The notes below the pieces were generated by a model. That model worked only from the letters and a program-made list of their open reading frames with translations, was not told where the DNA came from and searched no databases. 7,128 nucleotides of DNA from assembly GCA_011390435.1 (NCBI GenBank), contig JAABSK010000139.1, positions 1-7,128 on the forward strand. Direction: 5' to 3'. A program made the position numbers and the translations under genes. The stretch is from Desulfobacteraceae bacterium. Its GTDB lineage: Bacteria > Desulfobacterota > Desulfobacteria > Desulfobacterales > Desulfobacteraceae. Positions 1 to 7,128 of the stretch are shown here, one piece after another. Each line of letters opens with the position of its first letter. The stretch's first letter is position 1.

Positions 1-1
1 C

Positions 2-3000
2 GGTCTGGTGATTGAAACAGAAGCCTGTGCAAACCAGAGGGGGATGAATGGTCAGTGCCGGCTTCTGGGAACCCATATTGCCAACTCTGCCTACCACACC
101 TATAATATCGACGTGCCCCATATGGCAAATGAGATGAAGAAATTTATCGCCAAAATTGAACGCCAGACCGGGTTGAAAAAAGAGGATTATGCTTCCAAAC
201 TGCTGTTCATGTCCCATGAAACCTATACGCCGGCCCGGGGCGGAAGTGCGGACGCAGAGGTGACCGCTTTGGAGACCGCTTTTGAGCAGCATCTGGACCA
301 TATCTGTATTTCAAACACCAAAGGGTTTACCGGTCATACCCTTGGCGCCGCCATTGAAGATGTGGTCCTGGTAAAAGCGCTTCAGAAGCGAAAGGCGCCG
401 CCGATCGCCAATCTGAAAAAAATTCCCGCCCATTTTAAACGCTTGAATTTTTCAGGCCAGGACAAGATCGATGCTGAATACGGTCTGCATCTGGCAGCTG
501 GGTTCGGCTCTCACTTTGCCTTTATGTTTGTGCAGCGGGTGGAGGAAAACCCGGTAGAGGGGAATGTGGCTTATGCCGGATGGCTGGAAAAGATCACCGG
601 AACAAAAAAACCTGAGCTCAGGATCATCGACAATACCCTTTGTGCTGTTGCCGGAGATCAGCTGTTGGCGGAAAAAACAGTGTCGGAGCCGGAACCGGAT
701 GTTCCGCGCAAGGTGGCTGTTCCGGTGGTGGCTGAAGATGTGGCCCAATTGGATGCGCCTCAGCCGGCCCTGGCCGGCAATGCCATGGGAACGATCAAGT
801 CCATCATTGCCGAGCAGACCGGTTATACGCCGGACATGCTGGAAGATGAGCTGGACCTGGAAGCGGATCTGGGCATTGACACAGTGAAACAGGTGGAGAT
901 TTTCGCCAAGGTTGCAGGCACATTTGGATTTGCCGTGCCGGATGATTTAAAGCTTCGGGACCTGAACACCATTGCCCGGCTGGGTGCGTATGTGTCTGCC
1001 AGGATTGGATCTGAACCAGCCGGTCCAGATACGGCTGCTCCGGCTGCGTCTGCTCCGGTTCCTGCGGCAGCAGAGGGAAAAGAGATTATTGATACGGTAA
1101 AAAAGGTGATTGCCGAGCAGACCGGTTACACACCGGACATGCTGGAAGATGAGCTGGACCTGGAAGCGGATCTGGGCATTGATACAGTGAAACAGGTAGA
1201 GATTTTTGCCAAGGTTGCAGGCACATTTGGATTTGCCGTGCCGGATGATTTAAAGCTCCGGGATCTGAACACCATTGCCCGCTTAGCGGATTACATCCGT
1301 TCCCGGACGGAAGCCAGTGCTTCTTCAGCATCTCCATCCCGGAAAACGCCGGTTGCAGATTCCGGCGGGAAATCGCCGGCATCCGCAGATCAGACCCTTC
1401 CGGAAGTGGAAGATCCGGCAGAGGTGTTTCCAGACCCGGCGTCGCCCATTAAACGGCTGATTGTCCGGACAAAACAAAAAGAGCTGCCCAGTTCTGTGAA
1501 AAAGGATTTTAAAGGCCAGAAAATTGTTGTTTCCCTGGACAGCCACGGATTTGCCAGAGAACTGATTAAAAAGATCCAGCATCGAAAAGGTCAGGTGGTG
1601 ACCATCGGGGCAAAAGATGCAGATGTAATGGTTACACTGGATGATGCAAGTGCCATACAAAAACAGATTGATGATCTGAAAGCGGCCCATCCGGACATTA
1701 CCGGCCTGATCCATCTGGCGCCGCTGGATGATTATTTTGATTCAAGCCGTGAAAGAATTGATACGGATGCTGCGCTGCAAACCGGTATCAAATCCTTTTT
1801 TGTCATGATCCAGCAGCTGTTTGATGTTCTGGGTCAGAAAAACAGCCTGATCAGCACCCTTTCCTTTGATTCAGTTGTTTTTCCCTACATGGCAGACGGC
1901 GGGCCGATTTATCCCCTTTTCGGGGGCATCAGCGGAATGCTGAAAACTGTGAACAAGGAATTGCCGGATGCAGTGGTGAAAGTGGTGGATTTTTCAGACA
2001 ACGCCCCTGAGAAGCATGTTGAAAAGATCATTGATACGTATGTAAAAGAACTGCTCAGCTCAGATCCACAGGTAGAGGTCGGTTACAGGAAAAAACAGCG
2101 GTATGCGCTTTCCATGAAACCGTCTGTTGCAGACCGGACCGAAAAGATTGTTTCCCAGGGGGATACCCTGCTGGTGACAGGCGGGGCAGGGGGCATCACC
2201 TATGAGATCATCAAAAAAATGGTGCAGGCCTACAAGGTGAATCTGATTATCCTGGATATCAATGATATTTACAGCACAGACACAAAACTGCTGAGCAAGA
2301 CCGCCACCCAGCCGGAACTGATGGCCATGCTCAAGGCAGACATGCCCGGAGTCAGGCCGGTTGAAATCAAGCGGGCCCTGGATCGCTTGATGCGGGTCAG
2401 ACAATCCATCGACAATATTGAATACCTGCAGTCACAGGGAGTTCGTGTGGAATACCATTGTGTGGATGTGACCGATGCTGATGCGGTTCAGGCAGCAGTG
2501 AGCAGATATGACCGGATTGACGGTGTTTTTCATGCCGCCGGCATGGAGATGAGCCAGTTCATTCCCAAAAAGGAATTGTGGGCCTTTGAGCTGGTGGTGG
2601 ATGTCAAAATCAAGGGGATGCGCAGTCTGCTGAGCGCCTTTGAAAACAGGGACTACACATACTTTTTTACCTTTTCATCGGTGACTGCCCGTTTTGGCAA
2701 TGAAGGCCAGGTGGATTATACCGCTGCCAACGATTATCTGGGCAAGGCCCTGTTCCGGCAGAAACAGCTCCATCCGGAACGGACGTACAAGGTTTATGCC
2801 TGGACCGCCTGGGATGGTGTGGGAATGGCGACAAATCCCACGGTAAAACAGGTTCTGGAAGAAAGGGGAATTCAGTTTCTGCCCATGGATCAGGGCGTTC
2901 GTTTTTTCATGGCCGATCTTCTGGACCGCACAGAATCGGAAATGGTGTTCTCCGGCCTGGATTATTCATTTGACCGGGACGGTCTTTTAGGTGATCCTGC

Positions 3001-3955
3001 TGCACCGCAGTTTCCTTTTCTGGATACGCCTGTGGAAAAAACAAAAAACAGCATGGTCTATTCACGGGTTCTGGAGATCGAGCGGGATATCTTTCTGCAT
3101 GATCACACCATGGATGGTGTCCCGCTGTTCCTTGGATCCACCGGTCTTGAAGCGATGGCAGAAATGGCTGTGAATCTGACAGGAGATGACAGTCGGGTGG
3201 TCGAGATGAGCCAGTTTCAGATTCCATATGGCATCAAACTGCTCAAGAACCGGCCCAAGGAACTGTTGATATCCGGCAGGACCGGAGAAAACGGCCAGGT
3301 TGAATGCATGATTCAGTCTTTGTTTCGAAATCCGTCCGGTGTTGTTGTTGGAGAGCCCAAACTGCATTATGAGGGCCGGTTTCTGATGGCAGACAGCCCG
3401 TTAAAGCCTAAAAAAATCAAGCTGCCGGCATTTTGTCCGGTTTCTTATGAAGGGGATCTGGCCACCCTGGTTTACAATCCCAAGCGCCTGTTCATGTTCG
3501 GGTTGTTCGGAACGATTGTGGATATCAATTCCTTTGACGGACAAACCCTGATCACCACGGTGAAGGATCACAGTCGAAAACCGTTTTTTAAAGGGGTGAA
3601 TCAGCCGCAGTTTGTGGCAGCACCAGTGATCGTGGATGCCATGTTTCAGACCGGTGGTCTTCTGGAGTTCTTTACTACTTCCAGGACGGTTTTGCCGTAC
3701 CGGATCAAAACCATGCGGTTTTACAGACCGGTTGACGTGCAGACACCCTATTACTGCATCACCCGGAAAGTCGCATCCGGTGAAGAGACCAACACCTACG
3801 ATCTGACCCTGGTCAATACAAAAGGGCAGGTGTTCATTGAGGTAGAACATTTTGAGATGGTCAAGCTCAACCGGCTTGACCCGGAAGACCGGATTGCTGA
3901 TCAGATTGAGTATACAGATTTAAAAACAGACAAAGTCGCTCAGGTTACGTCATAA
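2..3955 (+). CDS. Pfa-like polyketide/lipid synthase, KS(partial)-ACP-ACP-KR-DH, 5' end missing
   Basis: This is the C-terminal part of a multidomain synthase; the reading frame is open to the window edge, so the true start is upstream. Residues are numbered from the codon at base 8. Residues 1-178 are the C-terminal part of a ketosynthase, with probable catalytic His70 (SHETYTP) and His110 (GFTGHTLGAA); the active-site Cys lies outside the window. Two carrier domains follow (about 258-333 and 356-432), separated and followed by Ala/Pro/Ser-rich linkers. The ketoreductase has a structural half (about 480-705) and a catalytic half (about 718-985) with nucleotide loop TGGAGGI (724-730), Lys867, Ser891, Tyr904 and Asn908. 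The dehydratase is a double hotdog (about 1017-1290) with His1033 and Asp1210 (VDAMFQ). The order resembles PfaA of polyunsaturated fatty acid synthases, but no acyltransferase lies between KS and the carriers. The protein is probably cytosolic; no membrane segment is visible. The product is unknown. Confidence 0.9.
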   Translation, partial: GLVIETEACANQRGMNGQCRLLGTHIANSAYHTYNIDVPHMANEMKKFIAKIERQTGLKKEDYASKLLFMSHETYTPARGGSADAEVTALETAFEQHLDHICISNTKGFTGHTLGAAIEDVVLVKALQKRKAPPIANLKKIPAHFKRLNFSGQDKIDAEYGLHLAAGFGSHFAFMFVQRVEENPVEGNVAYAGWLEKITGTKKPELRIIDNTLCAVAGDQLLAEKTVSEPEPDVPRKVAVPVVAEDVAQLDAPQPALAGNAMGTIKSIIAEQTGYTPDMLEDELDLEADLGIDTVKQVEIFAKVAGTFGFAVPDDLKLRDLNTIARLGAYVSARIGSEPAGPDTAAPAASAPVPAAAEGKEIIDTVKKVIAEQTGYTPDMLEDELDLEADLGIDTVKQVEIFAKVAGTFGFAVPDDLKLRDLNTIARLADYIRSRTEASASSASPSRKTPVADSGGKSPASADQTLPEVEDPAEVFPDPASPIKRLIVRTKQKELPSSVKKDFKGQKIVVSLDSHGFARELIKKIQHRKGQVVTIGAKDADVMVTLDDASAIQKQIDDLKAAHPDITGLIHLAPLDDYFDSSRERIDTDAALQTGIKSFFVMIQQLFDVLGQKNSLISTLSFDSVVFPYMADGGPIYPLFGGISGMLKTVNKELPDAVVKVVDFSDNAPEKHVEKIIDTYVKELLSSDPQVEVGYRKKQRYALSMKPSVADRTEKIVSQGDTLLVTGGAGGITYEIIKKMVQAYKVNLIILDINDIYSTDTKLLSKTATQPELMAMLKADMPGVRPVEIKRALDRLMRVRQSIDNIEYLQSQGVRVEYHCVDVTDADAVQAAVSRYDRIDGVFHAAGMEMSQFIPKKELWAFELVVDVKIKGMRSLLSAFENRDYTYFFTFSSVTARFGNEGQVDYTAANDYLGKALFRQKQLHPERTYKVYAWTAWDGVGMATNPTVKQVLEERGIQFLPMDQGVRFFMADLLDRTESEMVFSGLDYSFDRDGLLGDPAAPQFPFLDTPVEKTKNSMVYSRVLEIERDIFLHDHTMDGVPLFLGSTGLEAMAEMAVNLTGDDSRVVEMSQFQIPYGIKLLKNRPKELLISGRTGENGQVECMIQSLFRNPSGVVVGEPKLHYEGRFLMADSPLKPKKIKLPAFCPVSYEGDLATLVYNPKRLFMFGLFGTIVDINSFDGQTLITTVKDHSRKPFFKGVNQPQFVAAPVIVDAMFQTGGLLEFFTTSRTVLPYRIKTMRFYRPVDVQTPYYCITRKVASGEETNTYDLTLVNTKGQVFIEVEHFEMVKLNRLDPEDRIADQIEYTDLKTDKVAQVTS
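806..1285 (+). repeat. Tandem carrier-domain repeat inside the synthase
   Basis: Two 177-bp copies (806-982 and 1109-1285), 303 bp apart start to start, encode the same 59 residues of an acyl carrier domain. By direct comparison I count 10 base differences, all silent. The intervening linker (about 983-1108) is Ala/Pro-rich and not repeated. The phosphopantetheine site motif reads LGIDTVKQVEIF in both, with ACA (Thr) at 881-883 and 1184-1186 where Ser is usual. Tandem carriers are typical of Pfa-type synthases, in which extra copies raise output. The near identity points to a recent duplication or ongoing gene conversion. Confidence 0.93.
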
Positions 3956-3979
3956 CAGTCCAGAACGATAAACCCGTGC

Positions 3980-4017
3980 AGTGCACAGCAGTTGCCGGCA
4001 GGCAGCTGCTGTGCATT
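3980..4017. terminator. Intergenic hairpin between convergent genes, probable terminator
   Basis: The arms TGCACAGCAGTTGCC (3982-3996) and GGCAGCTGCTGTGCA (4001-4015) pair over 15 bp with one G-T wobble (3992/4005), around the tetraloop GGCA. One further wobble and one A-T pair extend the stem to 3980/4017. It lies 26 bases after the synthase stop and abuts the stop codon of the minus-strand gene, so it could serve both. The T run that follows is short on the plus strand (TTT, then AAT) and absent on the minus strand, so intrinsic termination may be weak. An RNA 3'-end stabilising or Rho-blocking role is also possible. Confidence 0.6.
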
Positions 4018-5582
4018 TAATCCACCTGTATCACTTCAACTTTGTGTAAGGCATTCAGTGTATACAGATCGGCTCTGCGGTCATGCAGGGGCCTGACAGT
4101 TGCCACGTGCCGCTGCTGGGCCAGAGAGGAGAGGGTGAGCTCCGATACCAGTGCAGACTCCACGTTTGGGTCTGTTTCACCTTCCACGCCTTTTTCCGGA
4201 AAGGAAAAATCACTGGGCGTTAAAATGGCGGACTGGCTGTAATTGAGAAAAGAGCCTGCCGGAGTCTGCATGTTCCCCACATTGCCGGTCATGACCACAT
4301 AGACAAAATTCTCCACTGCCCGTGCCTGGGCACAGAACCGTACCCGGTGATAGGCTTTTTTCTCTTCAGTATAATAGGGAACAAAAAGGACTTCCGCACC
4401 GGCCAGGGTCAGCAGGCGGGAAACTTCCGGAAATTCGATATCGTAACAGATCTGGATGGCGATGCGGGCAAACGGGGTTTTGAAAATCCGCAGCGCTCTT
4501 CCCGGCTGGATATTGGCATCCTGGCGTTCTGCCGGCGTGATGTGCAGTTTTTCCTGGGTGTAAACATGACCTGTGGGGGTGAAAAGATGGGCTGTGTTGT
4601 AAATATATCCACTCTCCTGCACCGGATGGGAGCCGCCGATAATATACAGATTGAATTTTTGGGCCAGCCGTTTAAACAGATCAATATACCGGTCTGTATA
4701 GTGGGTAAGAGCCTTGACCATGTCGCCGTAACTGGTCTCTTTCAGGCAGCTGAACATCTGAAAGGTGAAATATTCCGGAAAAATCAGAAAATGACAATGG
4801 TAGGAATCACTGAATTCCACAAAAAAGGTCACGTTCTTTTCCAGCTCTTCCCAGGATGCAACCGGTTTCATGGCATATTGTGCCGCACAGACCCGCATGC
4901 GGCGGGCCGGGTGTTTGACAGAGACAAACGAGGCGATCTTTTTTTTGGACAGATTGAAATCCGGATTGAGCATTTCCAGAAAGGTGCTGTAATTGAGACT
5001 GGATTTATCAATGGTGATATCCAGCTGAACCTTTTTGACCTGGTAGCCGGCCTTGAGATGGGCATTGAGGGCCTGGTCTCTGAGATTTCCCGCCACCACC
5101 TGCTCCACGTATTGTTCTGCACTCATTCTTCCGGCATAATCCCTGTATCCGGGAATGCGGCCATAGGCAATCATCCGTTTGAGGTTGTAGCGCTTGAGCA
5201 GGCCTTTTCGCCGCTGATACAATTTCATGGCGACCCCATGGCGGCGAAAGTCCGGGTGAACGCCGATATCCGCACCATAGAGCGTGTCACCGTCCGGGTT
5301 GTGGGTGCTGAAGGTTCCAGCACCGCTGATTTCATCCACGTCATACCAGTAATCATCGTCGATGTGTACGATCAGGGCCGTGGTGTATCCGATGATCCTG
5401 CCTTTGGCCAGGGCAACAAACTGTCCGTCTGGAAACGCCTTGAACTGCATTTCATAATGCCGCTGATCAAAGATAAATTCAGGCGGATAATCATTATAGA
5501 CAGCCCTGCTGCATTCAATGATTTCAGGGATATCTGATTCCCGCCATCTCCGGGTGGTAATTTTCACCTGTTTTTGTGTCAT
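4017..5582 (-). CDS. Bifunctional GNAT acetyltransferase–nitrilase-family hydrolase
   Basis: This 521-residue fusion appears complete. Residues about 6-190 form a GNAT domain, with the acyl-CoA pyrophosphate loop at RRHGVA (113-118) preceded by the strand ADIGVHPDF; GDTLYG (98-103) and GRIPGY (141-146) look like family-specific motifs. Residues about 228-500 are a carbon-nitrogen hydrolase with the full triad: Glu270 (FPEYFT), Lys345 (QEKLHITP) and Cys379 (QICYDIEFPE), plus the accessory Glu352. This matches the RimI-fused nitrilase subgroup (B. subtilis YhcX has the same architecture), whose substrates are, to my knowledge, undefined. Nitrilase-fold enzymes hydrolyse amides or nitriles, or transfer acyl groups to amines; the GNAT part would use acetyl- or acyl-CoA. 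There is no signal peptide or membrane segment, so it is cytosolic. The start ATG overlaps the ligase stop in ATGA and has a good Shine-Dalgarno. Family and domains are secure; the reaction is not. Confidence 0.93.
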   Translation of the reverse strand: MTQKQVKITTRRWRESDIPEIIECSRAVYNDYPPEFIFDQRHYEMQFKAFPDGQFVALAKGRIIGYTTALIVHIDDDYWYDVDEISGAGTFSTHNPDGDTLYGADIGVHPDFRRHGVAMKLYQRRKGLLKRYNLKRMIAYGRIPGYRDYAGRMSAEQYVEQVVAGNLRDQALNAHLKAGYQVKKVQLDITIDKSSLNYSTFLEMLNPDFNLSKKKIASFVSVKHPARRMRVCAAQYAMKPVASWEELEKNVTFFVEFSDSYHCHFLIFPEYFTFQMFSCLKETSYGDMVKALTHYTDRYIDLFKRLAQKFNLYIIGGSHPVQESGYIYNTAHLFTPTGHVYTQEKLHITPAERQDANIQPGRALRIFKTPFARIAIQICYDIEFPEVSRLLTLAGAEVLFVPYYTEEKKAYHRVRFCAQARAVENFVYVVMTGNVGNMQTPAGSFLNYSQSAILTPSDFSFPEKGVEGETDPNVESALVSELTLSSLAQQRHVATVRPLHDRRADLYTLNALHKVEVIQVD

Positions 5583-7128
5583 TTCAGTGCCTCTTCATTT
5601 TTCAGCACATTGCGAAGAATCTTTCCGGCTGCAGACTGGGGCAGAGCACTCCTGAATTCGACCTGCCGGGGGACTTTATACGGTGCCAGTTTTTCCTTGC
5701 AAAATGCGATCACCTCTTCTGCGGTGAGGGAGTGGCCGGGTTTCACCACCACAAAGGCTTTGACCGTTTCACCCCGGTACGCATCTGCAATTCCCACTGT
5801 AACGGCTTCCTGGATCTTGGGATGGCGAAACAGGACTTCATCCACTTCCCGTGGATAAATATTGAAGCCGCCGGCAATGATCATGTCTTTTTTCCGGTCC
5901 ACGATAAATAAAAACCCATCTTCATCCTGAACAACGATATCACCGGTGGACAGCCACCCATCCTTGAGCTGACCAGCGGTTTCCTCAGGGTTGTTCCAGT
6001 ATTCTTTCATCACGGCAGGACCTTTGATGAGCAGTTCTCCCGGCTGGCCCCGGGCAACGTCTGTTTCGCCGTCTTCAAGATCCACGATGCGGATGTCGTT
6101 GTCCGGGGCAGGCACGCCGATGCTGCCGGGCTTTTTTTTGCCTAAAACGGGGTTGAAAACACCAAGGCCGGAGGTTTCGCTCATGCCCCACGCTTCGGTA
6201 ATGAACACCCCGATATCCCTTAGCCGGTCGATCAGCTCCACCGGGCAGGGGGCAGCACCGGAATTGATCACATGGATTTTGGCGCCCAGGTCCACTTCAC
6301 TGATTCGCGGATGATTCAGCAGGGCCGTCAGCATGGTGGGGACTGCGGGAAAGTAAGTGATCTCATCCACCTGGATCAGCAGGTCAATAATCTCGTCAGC
6401 ATTGAACCGGGGAACCAGGATCATGGTGGCGGCATTGAACAGCGCCCAGTTGGCGATCAGATTGCCGTAAACATGATACAGGGGGATAATCACAAGGGCA
6501 GAACGGCGTTCCGGAGCGATAAACTGCAGAATCGGATACATCCGGGGGGAGGCCTGCATCACCGCTGCCAACAGATTGGCATGGCTGAGAACCACGCCTT
6601 TGGGAACACCGGTTGTCCCGCCGGTGAACTGGATCACGGCTGGATCATGGGTGTCCACTTCAACAGAGGGCCGGCGTTCATCTGTTGTGTCTGCCAGCAG
6701 TTTCCCAAAAGCATACCACCCGGACGGAGTGTCTTTTGGAGGGATTGTGATCTCTGTGAAAAAATCCTGCTGCGCCAGAATGACCCTGGGAATCTGAACC
6801 GTTTGAATCAGCCGGGCGACAACCGCCTGATTTGCTGCCGGCGCAATCAGCGTGGTCAATCCGGTATCTGTTGCAATCGCTGCAAGTTCTTCGCCGGTGT
6901 AAGCAGGATTGAGGTTCACCACGATGCCGCCACAGAACAGCACGGCATAATAACAGATCAGGTACTGTGGACAATTGGGCAGTCCGATACCCACCCGGTC
7001 TCCTTTTTGAATGCCGATGCCGGTCAAGGCATTGGCCATTTTCAGCACCATCTTTCGATACGCCCGGAAAGAAACCTGTTGCTGGTGATAATAAAATGCA
7101 GGCTTGTCTGGCAGGGCATTGGCCGGAA
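5579..7128 (-). CDS. Fatty acyl-CoA ligase (AMP-forming, FadD-like), N-terminus outside window
   Basis: This enzyme activates a carboxylic acid, probably a medium- or long-chain fatty acid, to acyl-CoA through an acyl-adenylate. The frame is open through 7128 and reads ANALPDKPAFYYHQQQVSFR before the Met at 7051, which is typical internal N-terminal sequence of this family, so that Met is not the start. Numbering from it: P-loop TGGTTGVPKG (143-152), PLYHVYG (190-196), adenine-pocket motif WGMSETSG (288-295), ATP-ribose Asp371 in GWLSTGD, hinge region DRKKD (385-389), GGFNIYPREV (394-403), and catalytic Lys477 in SAAGKILRN near the C-terminus. All core adenylation motifs are intact. Only a short N-terminal stretch is missing by comparison with usual 520-560-residue relatives. 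It is the upstream partner of the GNAT–nitrilase gene (4-base overlap). Chain-length specificity cannot be read from the sequence; aryl or branched acids are possible. Confidence 0.93.
   Translation of the reverse strand, partial: PANALPDKPAFYYHQQQVSFRAYRKMVLKMANALTGIGIQKGDRVGIGLPNCPQYLICYYAVLFCGGIVVNLNPAYTGEELAAIATDTGLTTLIAPAANQAVVARLIQTVQIPRVILAQQDFFTEITIPPKDTPSGWYAFGKLLADTTDERRPSVEVDTHDPAVIQFTGGTTGVPKGVVLSHANLLAAVMQASPRMYPILQFIAPERRSALVIIPLYHVYGNLIANWALFNAATMILVPRFNADEIIDLLIQVDEITYFPAVPTMLTALLNHPRISEVDLGAKIHVINSGAAPCPVELIDRLRDIGVFITEAWGMSETSGLGVFNPVLGKKKPGSIGVPAPDNDIRIVDLEDGETDVARGQPGELLIKGPAVMKEYWNNPEETAGQLKDGWLSTGDIVVQDEDGFLFIVDRKKDMIIAGGFNIYPREVDEVLFRHPKIQEAVTVGIADAYRGETVKAFVVVKPGHSLTAEEVIAFCKEKLAPYKVPRQVEFRSALPQSAAGKILRNVLKNEEALK
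5590..5596 (-). promoter_or_regulatory. Ribosome binding site for the GNAT–nitrilase gene
   Basis: On the minus strand GAAGAGG lies seven bases before the ATG at 5582-5580, inside the last codons of the acyl-CoA ligase. It supports this start. With the 4-base ATGA overlap (5582-5579) it argues for reinitiation or coupled translation from the upstream gene rather than a separate promoter. Confidence 0.7.

Noticed and set aside
8..10. GTG at base 8 as the start of the synthase
   Set aside because: It lies inside a ketosynthase domain whose N-terminal part and active-site Cys must be upstream, and the frame is open to the window edge.
806..1285. CRISPR or mobile-element repeat
   Set aside because: There are only two copies, in frame, encoding identical carrier domains inside one gene; this is protein domain duplication.
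3401..3850. 149-codon open frame on the minus strand opposite the dehydratase region
   Set aside because: It has no family resemblance and lies wholly opposite a well-supported dehydratase domain, so it is an antisense shadow.
4347..5537. 396-codon open frame on the plus strand opposite the GNAT–nitrilase gene
   Set aside because: Its translation shows no recognisable domain, while the minus strand encodes a full two-domain enzyme with all catalytic residues. It is an antisense shadow of that gene.
7049..7051. ATG as the start of the acyl-CoA ligase
   Set aside because: The frame stays open for 25 more codons to the window edge and those codons read as typical family sequence (YYHQQQVSFRAYRK), so the start is outside the window.

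Overview
The window carries three genes and almost no non-coding DNA. Base composition is near-balanced. The protein families (a Pfa-like multidomain lipid/polyketide synthase, a GNAT–nitrilase fusion and a FadD-like acyl-CoA ligase) fit a lipid-active bacterium. The synthase style, with a divergent ketosynthase, 'GIDT' carrier domains and a KR-DH C-terminus, resembles proteins I associate with sulfate-reducing Desulfobacterota such as Desulfobacteraceae. That placement is an inference from family resemblance, not a proven assignment.

Layout. Bases 2-3955 on the plus strand hold the 3' part of a large synthase gene whose 5' end lies outside the window. Its visible domain order is KS (C-terminal part only), two nearly identical acyl carrier domains, a ketoreductase with an N-terminal structural half, and a double-hotdog dehydratase. 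A 61-bp intergenic gap (3956-4016) holds a strong 15-bp hairpin. Two genes on the minus strand then converge on the synthase: a 521-residue GNAT–nitrilase fusion (4017-5582) and, upstream of it, a fatty acyl-CoA ligase (5579 to beyond 7128). The ligase stop and the fusion start share an ATGA, so these two are almost certainly one operon and translationally coupled.

How they may work together. The synthase should carry an acyl chain on its carrier domains through condensation, keto reduction and dehydration. No acyltransferase lies between KS and the carriers, and no enoyl reductase or thioesterase is visible, so loading, full reduction and release must come from upstream domains or other proteins. 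The ligase activates a carboxylic (probably fatty) acid to acyl-CoA. The fused protein combines a possible acyl-CoA-using N-acyltransferase with a C-N hydrolase. All three are acyl-handling enzymes, but the synthase is convergent to the other two and is not in their operon, so a shared pathway is only a hypothesis.

The points most worth a second look are the Thr in place of the phosphopantetheine Ser in both carrier domains, the silent-only divergence between those domains, an Asp at the end of the KR beta-2 strand that suggests NADH rather than NADPH use, and the coupled ligase/GNAT–nitrilase pair.
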